Assembly (NCBI RefSeq): GCF_051401765.1
Contig: NC_135067.1
Location: 20,951,501-21,015,500 of the forward strand
Length of the DNA: 64,000 bases
Direction of reading: 5' to 3'
DNA from: Calliopsis andreniformis
Lineage: Eukaryota; Arthropoda; Insecta; Hymenoptera; Andrenidae
Shown here: one piece after another, positions 26,408 to 39,000 of the stretch
Numbering within the stretch: the first letter of the stretch is position 1
How the letters are laid out: each line of letters opens with the position of its first letter
Made by a program: the position numbers and the translations under genes
Notes under the pieces: model-generated
The model's database searches: none
What the model was told of the DNA's origin: nothing
What the model saw: only the letters and a program-made list of their open reading frames with translations

Positions 26408-26668
26408 AGTCGTGTGTTGCGTCTTGTTCGGATAACATCGTTACGCTATAGTATTCTCGGACCAAGGACGTGTCGTAGCTTACTTAGTGCCCTTACGTTG
26501 TATACAGTACAGTGAAATTTCGCTTGCAAGACGTCTCCTATGGTGTTAGTGATCTTCGTTTAAATAATTCGGTGTGTCAGTTTGCCAATTTTCTTGGGTC
26601 GTGTGTGTATCGAAATACCTGAGGCCATTTCAGTTACGGAACTTTGTTCAAACACCTTCTACTTGGAG
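26408..26668 (+). other. Possible first non-coding exon
   Basis: A TCAGTC initiator-like word places a possible start at A26408. An excellent donor, GAG|GTAAGC, has its GT at 26669-26670. In between there is no long ATG-led frame and several short stops, so the segment would be a 5' untranslated exon of about 261 nt. A perfect downstream-promoter-like GGACGTG at 26466-26472 is not at the required spacing from that initiator. No TATA box was found. RNA data are needed to tell this from a chance donor. Confidence 0.22.
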
Positions 26669-27635
26669 GTAAGCACCATTATTTTGTTTTACGAGCATCA
26701 GTATTTCTAGAAATTATTTCAATGGAAATCTTTTTACAAAAATATAACCACTGACTAGTGTTCCCTTTCTTAAAATACTTATTTATTAATTAGTAAGAGT
26801 AACAGGTAGTTCATGTTTCATTTATTATAATTACGTGTTCGTTCAGAATCTGGAGTTCCCGCTATCCTTAATTCTCCTCCGTTCTTCAAACCTTTAAACA
26901 ATATTTGATCATTATTCTTCCCTGTTTTGTAAAGTTTCCCGAGTGCATTATGAATTTTCTGTTTCCGTATTCCCGTGGGATCTAGATGGATACATAATGC
27001 ACAGTGCGTACGTTTGTATGCATACGTGCGTGCGATCTGAATCCCGGCACGTACGGGGGATGAACCTCCATTGGGCACAAAGAAATATATTACTTTCAAT
27101 TTAGCGTGGCATTTTTCGCAGCTGCTCATTATCGATTCCACGTACGACTGGCCAATCGAAAATAGCAGATTACGTGTATTTTGTTCGTTCAAAGAATCAG
27201 AATCTCATTAGGTGTTTCAGTTTTCTTTGACTTCCACATTTTCCTCGCTAAAAATTCTTCAGGACTCCTAGGTACAGTGTTTCCTTCATAGTGCTATTCT
27301 TCTTACACTAATATCCCTTAGTAATCCTTGTTAAACTGATACCTGATAAACATAACCCTATGATCCATATATGAGTAGTATGTCAGTCAGAGTATTATTG
27401 TAGAACTTCGAGGTAGGATTTATTTAGCTACTATTCGACACTGTATCTTTTAATATTGATGGATCTAATTGTAAATTCGATTCTTCTCGTTCCCCTGCAG
27501 TTATTAGAATATGAGGAAGGGTAATAATATCCAGCAGAATAGGTAAAGCCAGCATTGATTTTCTGGGCCATTTAAAGAGCCAGCCCCATACTTCTTGGCG
27601 CGACCGTACTGGTGGGGTTAATTTAATTTTAACGT
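26669..27635. other. Non-coding stretch, no gene seen
   Basis: AT-rich, with a 124-codon frame on the - strand (26818-27192) and a 71-codon frame on the - strand (27424-27639), neither with a domain. If the upstream donor is real, this is the start of an intron. Confidence 0.45.
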
Positions 27636-28260
27636 CCACCGGTCGCGGGGGTATCGCAAATGGATCGATACCGGTTACCCGCGAATGATATTATTCAGGA
27701 GGAGACGCCGGAAGTTTATACTGCACCGACGCGATATTTTATTCTCAATAAAATTCCTTTATCGGCTCCCGATGTCGTTTGTAATATATTTTTCACCTCC
27801 GTTCGTAGCGACTACTCGCCAAACACGTTCAACCAATACCCGCGAAACAAGGACTATTAATAGCAGTCTCTCCCGCAGCGATGCGGTCGCATAATTAGAA
27901 AAACGTTGCGGAAATGGGCTCCGTTCGACGGAACAATGCAGCGGCCGGTCGATGTGGAAATTAATTTAATAGACGCGTTCACATAGTCCATTAACTTTTA
28001 TCTCATAGCTGCATCGGTGTCATTGTTGACGAGTATCGCGCATGGTGAGTCCGCGTTCGCTAGAATTGCGGCCGATTGACGGATAACCTGTTCAACTCCG
28101 TTCTATCGGTGCATTTAATATGATGGCGCGGTTGATCCCACTCTCGTATGCTTCATAGTCGTTATCAGGTTATAGTAAATTTGCCTTTTCCCTTTTTTCT
28201 CGTTGCCCATTCGCCTTTTCATTAGCGACATATCTAGCTGCTGATGGCACGATCGGTATG
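27636..28260. promoter_or_regulatory. Candidate conserved non-coding element with hairpin
   Basis: The block opens with a compound inverted repeat (27644-27683): CGCGGG+GGTATCG pairs with CGATACC...CCCGCG, with a 5-nt bulge on the 3' side. ACCGGT words flank it (Grainyhead-like AACCGG/ACCGGTT), followed by ATTAACTTTTAT and TTAATATGATG words. Stops occur in all frames. The regulatory reading is inferred from texture only. Confidence 0.25.
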
Positions 28261-30500
28261 TTTGTTATTGGGTGCGCTTGCTCACGTAGATTTCACATTT
28301 TGGTCCCAACATCCACGGGAATATTTATGCACAGATCGTGACGGGTTCTCTGCAAGGGTAGTTGGCTATGTTTGGCTATGTTTGTGGGTTGTATTTGTAC
28401 ATACAATGGTCACACGTAATTAGTATCCCGTCAATCAGTATAACTCTTAGTGGAATAATATGTGGTATTTACTTTTGAGAATATTTGCAATAGATACAAG
28501 GTGGATCCGTTTTGAATATCGTAAATTTTCCTATTAATGATACTAATATAAGCTACTCATTGGTAGTACATGGAGTTCGGTTGCGTATCGAAACCTAAAG
28601 AGATAACGAATCTTCTAAATTGTTGATTCGCGAGGCTTGGTTAGATCGAAGTCATTTGTCCATTCAGCTTGAATTCATCCTGAATTATAGCTGCTTTATT
28701 TCCACAGTGATAATTAAAGGGAAGGCCAATACAATTTCGTATTTTAATGTACAATATTGTTTAATAGCGTTGCGCTTGGCAGAACGATGCTCATTTTAAT
28801 GAACGTGTGTTGGATGAATTTGGTCAAATTTTCGGATTAAGGGTACTTAATAAAATAAATATTAGCATTCATCCTTACTAATTCTATCTGATTATAATAA
28901 TAATCGATTTAATGTTAGGCCCACATATTTTTAAACAGTGACTTCGACGAATATTTTATGCGATATTTGGTAATCATTGAACTGTAAATGTTTAGTAGAT
29001 CCCTCATATCAAATGTATGTACATACACAATAACGTTTATTCACTTTATATAAATCATGTACAAATGTACATTTTACTGCGTTGTGTAATGTGAAAAATC
29101 AATTATTCATGCTAAATAGAATTATCTATTTCGCCTCTGTTTACCAATACTGTTTGTCACTAGATTGTTCTAATTAACGCGAATCAAGTATATTTCCAAT
29201 TAACTATAATTGATCATAGCTACTAAATATGCTGTTCGTCGCGGGTTTGATGTTCCTGAAATGGGAAGTTTCAAAGTCAGCTGTTCTGAAACTGTATTTA
29301 ACTTTCTGGTACGCTCGTTGGCACAACTTCCAAACCTCTAATCGTTGAACGTTCTCTGACTGACAACATTTTCTGTATTTGACATTTGAACAAGCTCTTG
29401 CTAACGTTGTAGCTAAATTTTCACTGGAGAACTGTGCGCATTCAAATGATTTCGTTAGCAGAGATACACAATTTTGTCTCAGAAAGATAAACATCGTAAC
29501 TGTCACTAATTTATAATAAAAATCTGTTTATTAATACTAGAACTATCGAAAGGATAAAAATCTTAAAATTCTTTTGCCCACTACTTGTTTTATTCGTCAG
29601 TTAACTTCACACCGATTGTATAGAAGTATGTTACACAGAAGCCAGAGTGATCTATTTATCCGAACACGAAGCCCGATTACTCGTGCGTACGATTCCACGC
29701 TAAACGCTGGAAAATAAATCCTGAGGCGTGGGCGGGCGGGCTAAGCATAATCTTCTTGCGTTTTACGGTTCGGGAGCATTGTACACACAACAACGCAGAG
29801 CCATGCGGCATACTTTATTTAATTCCTCCCGACGACTCCTTCGCTAGGGGACGCCAAAGCTCTAGAGTTGCCCGAAACACGCGACTCCGTTATTTATCGT
29901 AACCTACGCAGAAGTGAATGAAGATATACGAGCGAGACGTTCTCGCAATCGAATTAATACGAGCGACTGCGTTCTCTAGCGGAACACTGCTGTCGGCTGG
30001 TCCTACTGTCATCACGACTTTCGCCTTCCCCCTTCTTGAAATATGTATGCTTTTCGGGACCACCCCAGCTCCGTCTCGAGACACTATCGCTCGACAGCCG
30101 TGCCTCGGGTTTTCGAGGAAAAGAAACGGCTCGAACAAATAACGAGAGTGGCCCGTGCTTGATCGATAACATACTTCGAGTATAACCGGCTTCTCCCGAT
30201 ATGCGAGTGCACCAGACGATTTGTACTGCAGGTTCGCCTCGAGGCTTCCACGTTATATCGTAGGGCCTGGGACATTACCTCTGCCAATATTTCGAAACTG
30301 GTCTCCTTGCAATATGTTTAGAGTAAACGAACGTTGGGGAAGATTAGTTTCTTTGAGGGATAACTGTTGTACCGAAAGCGAGCTCTTTTGTTTGCACAGA
30401 CTTTTATACGGAATATCCTCGAGGTATCTCAGCGTATTCCGAACACCCGCGCGGTAACATACACGACCGTCTGACATATTTCAGTCTAATTCCCCTGAAA
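28261..30500. other. Non-coding AT-rich to mixed stretch
   Basis: 28366-28388 is a short tandem duplication of a TTGGCTATGT-type word. 29014-29027 is a 14-bp perfect palindrome (TGTATGTACATACA), and 29057-29072 is ATGTACA-AA-TGTACAT. Frames on both strands at 29890-30477 overlap one another and have no domain. Confidence 0.5.
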
Positions 30501-33500
30501 TTGATTACACACCATCTACCACGCGTCAGAACCAAAAGCCTCGCGAATTCCTGTCTAACGGGAGGCAAGTAACCTCGCCGTTTACTTATTCATATTAATA
30601 AATCATCGCGAAAGAAACGTTATTAATGAGAAGAGTGATGCAGCACGCGACCCGACGATAAAATCGCCGAAGCAATGTAGAAAATTTCTTGTCGCTAAGA
30701 TCTGAGGGTAACAAAGAAGGGAAATGGGCCAGGGAAGCTTATGACCGGTCGATTCGAGGGATCGTTTATCATCGCAGGTCAGTTCCCTTTACTCCGCTAT
30801 GCAAAAGTCGCGTCAGCCGAAGCCGATATCGCGTGTACGTCGTTCTACGCGTATAAGTGTGCCTGTGCATGTCTCCCGCGCGATTCCCCATAATTTACTC
30901 GTCGCTTTTAAAACTTCCCCGCCGCGAGTGGCCGCGACTGGCTTGCGCCCTGCTCGCCGCGGTCTTTTCCGCGTTTTGTGCTCGACAAGCGGAAGGAAAT
31001 GTTTTCTGGGTGAATTCCTTCGTATGCCTTCTGCCGACAAAGCGGGGTCATGCGGCGCGGGACGAAAGATGGGAGAAATATTTCTTGGTGGGAAGTTTCG
31101 ATTCACCTGACAGGCCGAAAGAACGATCGCGCGAATTTCTGATTCGTCGAACACGGCCGCGGAAAGTGGCTCGATCTCCACGCATGCCGTAAATCAACAC
31201 GAATGCTTTGGGAACTCGAGAAATTTGCCGATTATCGATATAGCCGGCTGAATGAATGGAAAGCCTTCTTGGAACGAACGACACGTGGCAGGTAATTAAC
31301 CGCAGATACGTCCGAAGCGCAGCTATCCGTCTAAAAGGATTCGCGCGGACGAGAGGAAATTACGCAACGTTAATTCCAGCCAGAGGGAGTATCGCTAATT
31401 TCTGATAATGGGTACTGCGGGGCAATGGCATTCCTTCGAGACTGCTGATCGCCTTGAAGCGAAGCTTTGCGCGCGGCGGATCGTTTTATTGTGCGGATAA
31501 ATTGGAAACGGGAAGTCGATGAGAAGCGGCTCCCGAGGGCTGAATTAATATTTCCCTTCTTGCGATCTATTCGGATCCCTCATAAAACTGCTCGGTGAAA
31601 AGCGGGAAATTTACTATTTTTCGGCAACCGGGAATTTCTTAATTCAACCCCAACGGGTTACTGAATCTTAATTGAATTTCGCCAGGAAATATCGCTCAAC
31701 CTTGTTTCCTATCGATTCTTTCTAAAATTCTTCTCCGCTTGCCTCAACAAACCACGCGAGCACGGCGCTGGTCAGAAAGAACGTTGAAATATGCATAAGC
31801 GTAGTTATGCACGGTGAAAAAGGAACATCATGCATACATTCGCTGCACGCTATTCTTATCCTGTGGTCTCCAAGGAAGAAGAGACAATTTATAGGACCGT
31901 CCCGTGTGTTTCTTTCCGCGGCGAGCATTAACAAGCTACGCAGTTCGTCATAAATAATTCTAATAACGTGTCTCGGGTTAATATCGCACGGACGCCTCGA
32001 GTTTCCACGAATCTTCGGGGTTGCGAGTAATTTCTCAAGCCGAACGTTTCCCTGCTCTCCGTTTACACACAGGAGCTGTGGGTACGTGACTCGCGCGTCT
32101 TCCTATGCATTACAGCGGCGCATATTACATCGGGCGCGAGCGTATTCAGAGCGTTACTTCGTTCTAAACCGGCGAACGAGCCATCTTTCTGATGGATAGC
32201 TGGTAGGCGGAACCGAAAGCTCGGATTATGTCCGCGGGCTCCGCGGTGAGCTCGCGCGAAATGCGATTCGACGAGCGGCACGATAAAAGCCCGTTCTGAA
32301 AGATGCAAATATTTGACGTGGTATCGGCCGCTGTGGAAAAAGGGGAAACCAACCGTTCGACAAGCGCGCCGCGAGGCAAACGCGCGATCATTACGCGGAC
32401 GTTTGCCTCCGAGATCTGCGAAAGCTAGGGGTGTCGTTCGTGAATGAAAATAGTGCTTCTACTTAGGGAAATATTTTTCGAGCTAGAATCTTTTGACGCT
32501 GCTGCTAGGAGATCCCAAAGGAAAATGTGACTTTAAAGGTGTTGAATTCATCCTCGAGAGGGGGTGGAATTTCAGAATATTTTTCTCATTTCTGGACGAG
32601 AGTGTTCGGATAGCCTCGTTATCCTGAATTCGCGGTCAATAGCTTGCAGTGAAAGCGTTTGGCGTTTGAAACACAGCAGAAGATACGTGAAGAATTCACT
32701 TTCTAAGGGCGAGGGCGCGTGCACGCGATCAAATAGAATGTACGCCCGGGGACCGGCCGAGCGCGCTTAAGTGTTTCCTGACGAACGAGTGTTTTATCGT
32801 TTACGAGCACGTAAAATAAAGTGGATATAAATGGAACAGCCGCGGGAGGACTATAAAGGCAAAAAAAAAACATTTATGATTCACGCGAGCGTATTGTAAA
32901 GGCTGTTCTACACCCCATTCCGTCTCGATGAAAGCGCGCAGCCGTGGTGAAAGCACCCCGCTTGCGTTCGCGGAGTTTCGAGGAACGCCGATTATGCAGA
33001 CGATCCGTGGGTGTATTATCGATAAACAATCGCCATCTGTATGGAAGGCTGGAGCTTTTCAAAGTCATTGCACGTACCAAACTTTTCGCGCTATCCGACG
33101 CGGCAGCGGTGCACGTGTGCGCGTGCTCTCGCCACACGCACATTGGGGTACACGTACACGTTGCGGAGAACGCATTCGCGCGGCCAGGGGTAACTTACCG
33201 ATGAGTCAGGCCCTGAGAGAACTCCGCGTCGCGGAATTCATATTTGTCACGATTAAACGCCGCCAGGAAACGTAACACCGAGGTGGGCAAGCTTTCAATT
33301 AAAGTTTAGAAACCTGTCCCCGCAGCATCGTGATTTAATTAAAGCGTTCGAGTAATACGATAACTTCGCCGCGGGATTGAGGCGGACAAAGATCGCATTT
33401 ACGAGAAGGGTGTTCCGTTTCCTTGATATCGGAATTCCGAATATTAAATTGGAATTTTACTATGGTCTCCTCGGAGGCTGCGAAGCCTAGTGATAGGGGC

Positions 33501-33950
33501 GAGGCTAAAGCGGTTCTTTCAGGTATGGAATTATCAGAAGCAGTGATATTTCTCAGGTTTAGATCTGGGAACTCATTGGCGTACCAACAATTTTCGAGCA
33601 GTTTTCGTAACGGGGTTTCCACATAATCCAATAGTCCTCGGAGCACGATTAATCAGCCAGTTTGAGCTCCTTTTCGCTGAAGCCAGATCTCAAAGGATCT
33701 CGACAGAATGCCTCCGTGGAGTCGTTTAATTGCAGGTGGCGGAGACTCCTGCCGCAAACGGAACGGCACGCATACTCTCGGCATAATTTAAGCTTCGGTT
33801 GCTGCGAATCGGCGGAACGTTGCGCAGACCTCGCAGCTCGAATTCGAAATCCCCCATGGCTCCGCGCAAAGGACCAGGGGTCTGTGAACCAACCAGCTTT
33901 GGACTACATTAGGAAGATATTAACATAGGCGAAGCGTGTGTGCGCCGTTG
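30501..33950. other. CpG-dense region without a recognisable gene
   Basis: About 3.4 kb with high CpG content. Many frames of 60-120 codons are open on both strands at the same place (for example 30799-31192 on + and 30813-31181 on -), which is what GC-rich non-coding DNA gives. A poly-A run of ten lies at 32861-32870. Translations are rich in Arg, Ser and Ala with no domain. It could be an unmethylated regulatory domain or a relatively GC-rich isochore patch. Confidence 0.4.
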
Positions 33951-36900
33951 GAGCGAGTAACCCAGCCGAGCTTGCGGGGGGTAGTTCTGCATCGGCGCAT
34001 ATGCACAACCATCCCCGGAACGCAGCGTACGTGCGGCGGAAATTTAAGGGAGGAATCGACCGCGCAAGAAGCTAGCCTAATTAACAGATAACGGTCAGCG
34101 GGGATACCAGTTTATCCGCGGGCAAACTGAGCTGAATGCTGCGACCATACGTTAGCTCTGTCACTCCCGTAATGCGCCCGCGACGTTGTTTAGGGACCAG
34201 GAAGTCGAGGTAGATTTCGATGAAGCGCACATGTGAGCTGGGGCGACAATAAGGTGTGCAGATATTTCTGCATACTCTGGTTGCTTCCCAAGGAATTTAG
34301 GAGACATGATAATTTGTGCTTCGGTAAAGTAGTTTAATGCTCCTCTAATAATCTGTAAAATGAAATTGGAACTTTGAGTGTAATTGGAGAGAAGAGTTGT
34401 TCTGTATTCAATGTGATATTCATTGAGAGTTTTAGATTCTGGTGGATGTCTCTAATTCTGTTCCTCGTACCTCCAATAAATAGAGAGGTATTTGTTCTGA
34501 ACGTAAAACCCGGAATCATATGCTACTCGATCGTTTCTCGTGATGCACTTACGATCAATTAATATGATAAGAGCTGGCCTAGAATGCGGTATAGTTTGAG
34601 AGGGTGGTTAGTTTAGGAACTGCTGAACATGTTCCCTGAATTGACAAGTAACCGCGCATATATGCGCAAATTTGTTACGGTACAGTGAGCTTGCCTTGAT
34701 TTCTGGGTATGTGCCGTATTTGAGGGCTATGTGTTCTTGACCTTATTCGTAAGTCACCAGAACTCTATCAGAATTGAAGCGAAACATTCTTTTAAATTCC
34801 ATGATTTTTAAGTGTTATTTAGAGGTTCTGTAAGACTATTTTATGAATACAAAAGAAAAACAAATTTTTAATAAACAATCCATAATGGAATCACAAAAGC
34901 ATAGTTTTGAAAGCATTTCTAATTTGACAAAGAACTTCACCTCTAGATAGAGGCAAATCTCCGCGAGCTGGAAACTTCAAAGTCGTATCTCGATCAGAAA
35001 GGCAATTCGTTTACTTGAAACTCGCTCGTAGCATCACCCCACGGCTTTGTCGTCTTTATTCTGAACGCGTCACGGTATATCGTTCCTCAACTTTTCCGCT
35101 TTAAAGCTTAACTTCGTTCGCGTCGACACCCGCAGTCTCTCCTTAGTCCTTTTGCAAACTTCGTTACAGACGTACCGCACGAGTATATTTAGAAAGGTAA
35201 ACGAATGTTCAGGCACGTATCAGGCATGCTTTGAAAGTCAAAATTTGTGTTCTGTTGGCAAATGTTCGTTTATCATACGCATCATTTTCTAAAATAAGCT
35301 GCTATAAGGGAACAAATATTGCATCTTTTGAATTCTAATCTTTATCCCCAATTAAGCCACACTTTTGCGCTACAGTCATTTGAGACTTTCGTTTCAAGTT
35401 AAAAGCTATGAAATCGTGGAAGGGCAGAAAAAGTTATTTTAAGCACACGATTTCGGACAGAGTATTGGGTATACAGTCACCTAGCAGCCTTCTGCCGCAC
35501 ACTTGCAACAGACACAAGCATTTAAAGCAATTAGCATGACTCACCGCACGGGGAACTGACTGAAAGGGGCAGTCGAAAGGATAACGGGGGCGTGTACGCG
35601 GCCCTCGGTTATTACCACTGTGCCAAGAAAGTGGATTAGCTACCTTTGGAGGGCTGGCACCGGAAGTCGAGAGGCAAGAGCAATGAAAAACGAAGCCCTA
35701 GAGGGATGATTAACGATCCGTTTAAAACGATTCGCCTGTAACTAATTATTCTTCACGTGTATTTGACGACCTTTGACGCCTCGCTCTCCCGACTAGTTTT
35801 AAATATTATACAGAGCGGCGATAACCGTATTACTAGGATAATTGTTCGATGATGGAACTTGGTAATTGACCCGGAGATAGCACTTTAAGGGAGTGACTAG
35901 AGGTAAAGTTGCCAAGTTTCGAATATATTATCCATTGGGCAGGATCAACGGATGCTTCGGGCGGATTGGTGGTCGTAACTTGATAATAGCCAAATAACAA
36001 CATTAATGGCAGATTTCCATAGAAGTGTAATCGTGGGTCGAGACATTTGTCCTCTGATTCTATGGTACTGAGCAGCTGATTGCGCTATAGGGAAAAGCGA
36101 AACAATTGCAACTTTGATTCTTGACACTCCAATATCGCAGGATTAATTTTAGCTACTAATTATAAAGTACTTGGACAATTTTCTAGCCACTATGAAGACA
36201 TCGGGCGAACGATTAACAAAAGAATGTTATTTTATTTCACATTGCTGTCTACACAGTACAGTTATCGTACTTTGATCTGGAGCTACCAGCTCTTGTCCCC
36301 ATAGTGGAATTCGATTAAACTGCCTGCAGGGGCGTTCGAGTTTCTTAGTCGAATTGGAAGATTCCACCAGCTTTCTGGACGACTGAACGTCGTGGAAAGC
36401 TCGTGGAAAGCGTCCCCTTGGCTCTCCCTCGGCCATTGTCGCGTTCCATGGCCCCTCCGGATCTTATCCAGCAGCTTCCGCGAGGGCCAATTAGAAAAAA
36501 CTTTGACCCAAGATACCTCCCGTGCTGGGATTACTCTTATCTGGAAGCTTTGCCTCACGACACGATCGAGTTTCTCGGATGTCGCATAAGGATTATAAAC
36601 TTCGCGGCGCAGACTTTAAAAGAACGGGACAGTCGGCATCCTTATCGAATAAAACGGAACTGAGGACAGTCTCCAAAATAAAACAGCATTCCCTCTTAAC
36701 TGTTTCGTTGCAACGGTCTCTTAATTAAACACCACTTCGTGTGTTCATTCTGCTCAACAAATTATGAATTCTGAGAAAATCTCTTTACACGGTGGAGTCA
36801 CAAAACAGTGCTTCTCTATTGTTGAAGAGATGCTCGGAATTTTGTGTCGACCCACTTGAGAGTCATTGAATGAAAGGGGTATTTTTAGCAACATAGAAAT

Positions 36901-37221
36901 ATTGCTGCCATGCATCGATCTAATCAGAGGAAGCCATTTAGGGTGCGATATGGTGAACAAAACGACAGAGCGTACGCATGATTTATAACCCCGAAACATT
37001 GGGAAGAAGAGCTGAAATCGTGCACATATAAAACAACGGGACACAATAAAAGAAGGTTTACTGGCAGTAAAAATTTAACGCGCTTGTGTTCGCCTTCCAC
37101 GCTTCGTGGGGATAACAGGATGGATAAAACATAGATATTCTGTTGGAGCATTGTAACCAGTGGGGTGTCTTTTACCCACGAATCTCACGATTTCACCTTA
37201 CTCATTCATTGTGCAGAAACG
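33951..37221. other. Non-coding stretch, no gene seen
   Basis: Mixed DNA; AT-rich at 34290-34560 and 34760-34930. Overlapping frames at 36227-36728 on both strands lack domains. Nothing resembling an exon with paired splice sites was recognised. Confidence 0.5.
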
Positions 37222-37420
37222 AAAGTTAAAATTTGAAGATTTAAAGATTTGAAGACTTGAAGTCTTGAAAATTTGAATATTCAAAAAATTTCAAACTGAA
37301 AATTAGAAAATTTGAAAATTGAAAAATTTAAAAATTTGAAAATTTGAAAATTTGAAAATTTAAAAATTTGAAAGTTTGAAAGTTTGAAAATTTAAAAATT
37401 TGAAAAGCTTGAAAAGTTTG
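37222..37420. repeat. AAAATTTG minisatellite
   Basis: Tandem array of 8-9-bp units, consensus AAAATTTG with AAAGTTTG and TAAAAATTTG variants. The 5' third is diverged (GAAGATTTAAAG, GACTTGAAGTCTTG) and the 3' part is regular. Because AAATTT is self-complementary, neighbouring units can pair. Such arrays arise by slippage and are common in insect introns and intergenic DNA. Confidence 0.92.
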
Positions 37421-38036
37421 GAATCATCAAACCTTTCAACTAACTAAGACGTGCAAGGCAATTTTTGTGTACATTACACTTGAGAATCTCTCCATAACAG
37501 ACCACAGAAAAGTGCATTCCATGTACCGGAAGTGAAAACGCATTCGTCTGAAATATTATTTCCCTGGGCGCGGTGTAACGCGAGGTAGAAACTTTAATCC
37601 TTGGAACGATGCCGGTGTGTCCGTGCAGGAAAGGTTCGATTAATCATATAAGCAACTTTTGTCGCAGTTCCCGAACGCGATGGCGAGTTGTGGGAGGTGA
37701 ACGGCCGCTGGGAAGGGACGCGTGGATGGGCGAGCTACGAGAACCGACGCGCCCCTGAGCTACGTTCGAAATTGTCACAATGATAAATCGTGTCGGTATC
37801 GTATATCTCGGTGGCGCGTCTCCGACCATTCCTACGTGGTTCAAGCTTTGGATCGTGTGGCGCTTTTGGTCGTTTGACTAGATGCACCCACGAGTACGTG
37901 TGCATTTCGCTGGAATCCGGAGGCGAGCGCAAAGACGCGTGTATCGTTCGCGAGCTTTTGTCATCCACGTCTGAAGTGCAACGTTGCAACTTCGGCGAGA
38001 CGCCTCGCGCAGAGTTTAACCATTTTTATTAGAGAC
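37421..38036. other. Non-coding spacer between two repeats
   Basis: The sequence separates the minisatellite from the palindromic array. Frames at 37644-38032 are open on both strands in a CpG-rich patch and have no domain. Confidence 0.5.
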
Positions 38037-38255
38037 ACTACATTCAATAGAATTCTATAATAACTGAAGCTGTTTTTTGGTAAGTCTCAGGTTTGATGGA
38101 ATTCCGCACTAAGTGAAGATATATTTTGGCAGTACTCAGATTTTACTCATATCTGAGGACTACTGGAATACGGCTTCAGTAACCGCAGAATTCGGTCCAT
38201 TCTCAGAACTACTAAAATATGGCTTCAGTAACCACAGAATTCCATCAAATCTGAG
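38037..38255. repeat. Symmetrical palindromic array of four ~54-bp units
   Basis: Four related units with a 49-bp period, overlapping by a shared CTCAG/CTGAG pentamer. L1 (38037-38090) and L2 (38086-38139) are in one orientation; R1 (38153-38206) and R2 (38202-38255) are in the other. My gapless hand alignments give R1 versus R2 43/54 identical, L2 versus the complement of R2 41/54, L2 extended to 56 nt versus the complement of R1 37/56, and L1 versus the complement of R2 36/54. The centre is CTCAGAT, a 9-nt loop, ATCTGAG. A transcript could fold into a stem of about 105 bp. Each unit holds a GAATTC-type core and an ACTGAAG/CTTCAGT core. No target-site duplication, protein or second copy was seen in this window. 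Confidence 0.85.
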
Positions 38256-39000
38256 GATCGTGACGATGACGAAACGCGATATAAAGCTCCACAACTCTCA
38301 AGATATTCGCTGAAAAATGGTTTCTTCGTGCCGTCGCCTAAGTGCGTCTTGCTATGGACAAATTTCGCTTTTAATAATGTTTTCAGTCTAATAAAGCGCT
38401 AAATTATTTAAGACGTTGGTAGAGGGTAGATGAGCCTGTGTACCTGAATAAGTCTAATCTGTAAAAGAATATTTCTTACAGGAGGAAAGGCTGACTGCAG
38501 TCATTTTTTAGACGGTTCAATGAAAATCAAAAGTTAAAAGTAGTTATTAGATTTTACCTCGAACTAATATTTAGTATTAATTTGTTCTTTAAATGATATT
38601 TACAAGTTAATATGTTCTCTCACGTCCACTGCGCAAATATCGTTTAGATATTTAATTAGCAATCGAATTTGAAGCGTGAGTGCATTCCCATTTAAACGCA
38701 ATTCGGATTATAGATAACTGCGCTTAATTAATTGGTCTGGAAAATGTATACTTGCTAGATAGACTTTCATACCTGTTTGCGTTGTAAATTCGATTACACT
38801 TCTTTAGGCAAATATAATTACAATATTATCGTATAATCGTAACTATACTTATTGCATTTGAAGTATGTACAATATTACCAATAGCATTCGGTATATGTCA
38901 CACTAATTACCACGTTCTATCCCAGATTTCTGCAACCCCAAAAATCATGACACTTTAATCTGCTGATTGAGCCATGAATTTTCTTTTCGCGTTTCCACGT
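38256..39000. other. AT-rich non-coding stretch, no gene seen
   Basis: Stop-rich in every frame, with AT-rich words at 38540-38900. There is no repeat continuing from the adjacent palindromic array beyond its final CTGAGGA. Confidence 0.55.

Noticed and set aside
29014..29072. 14-bp palindrome TGTATGTACATACA and nearby ATGTACA/TGTACAT pair
   Set aside because: By rough estimate, several perfect 14-bp palindromes are expected by chance in 64 kb, so no claim is made.
30857..31192. Signal-peptide-like segment in a 111-codon frame
   Set aside because: The hydrophobic Ala/Leu stretch follows an unusually long basic N-terminus, the frame starts with GTG, and overlapping frames are open on both strands in CpG-dense DNA.
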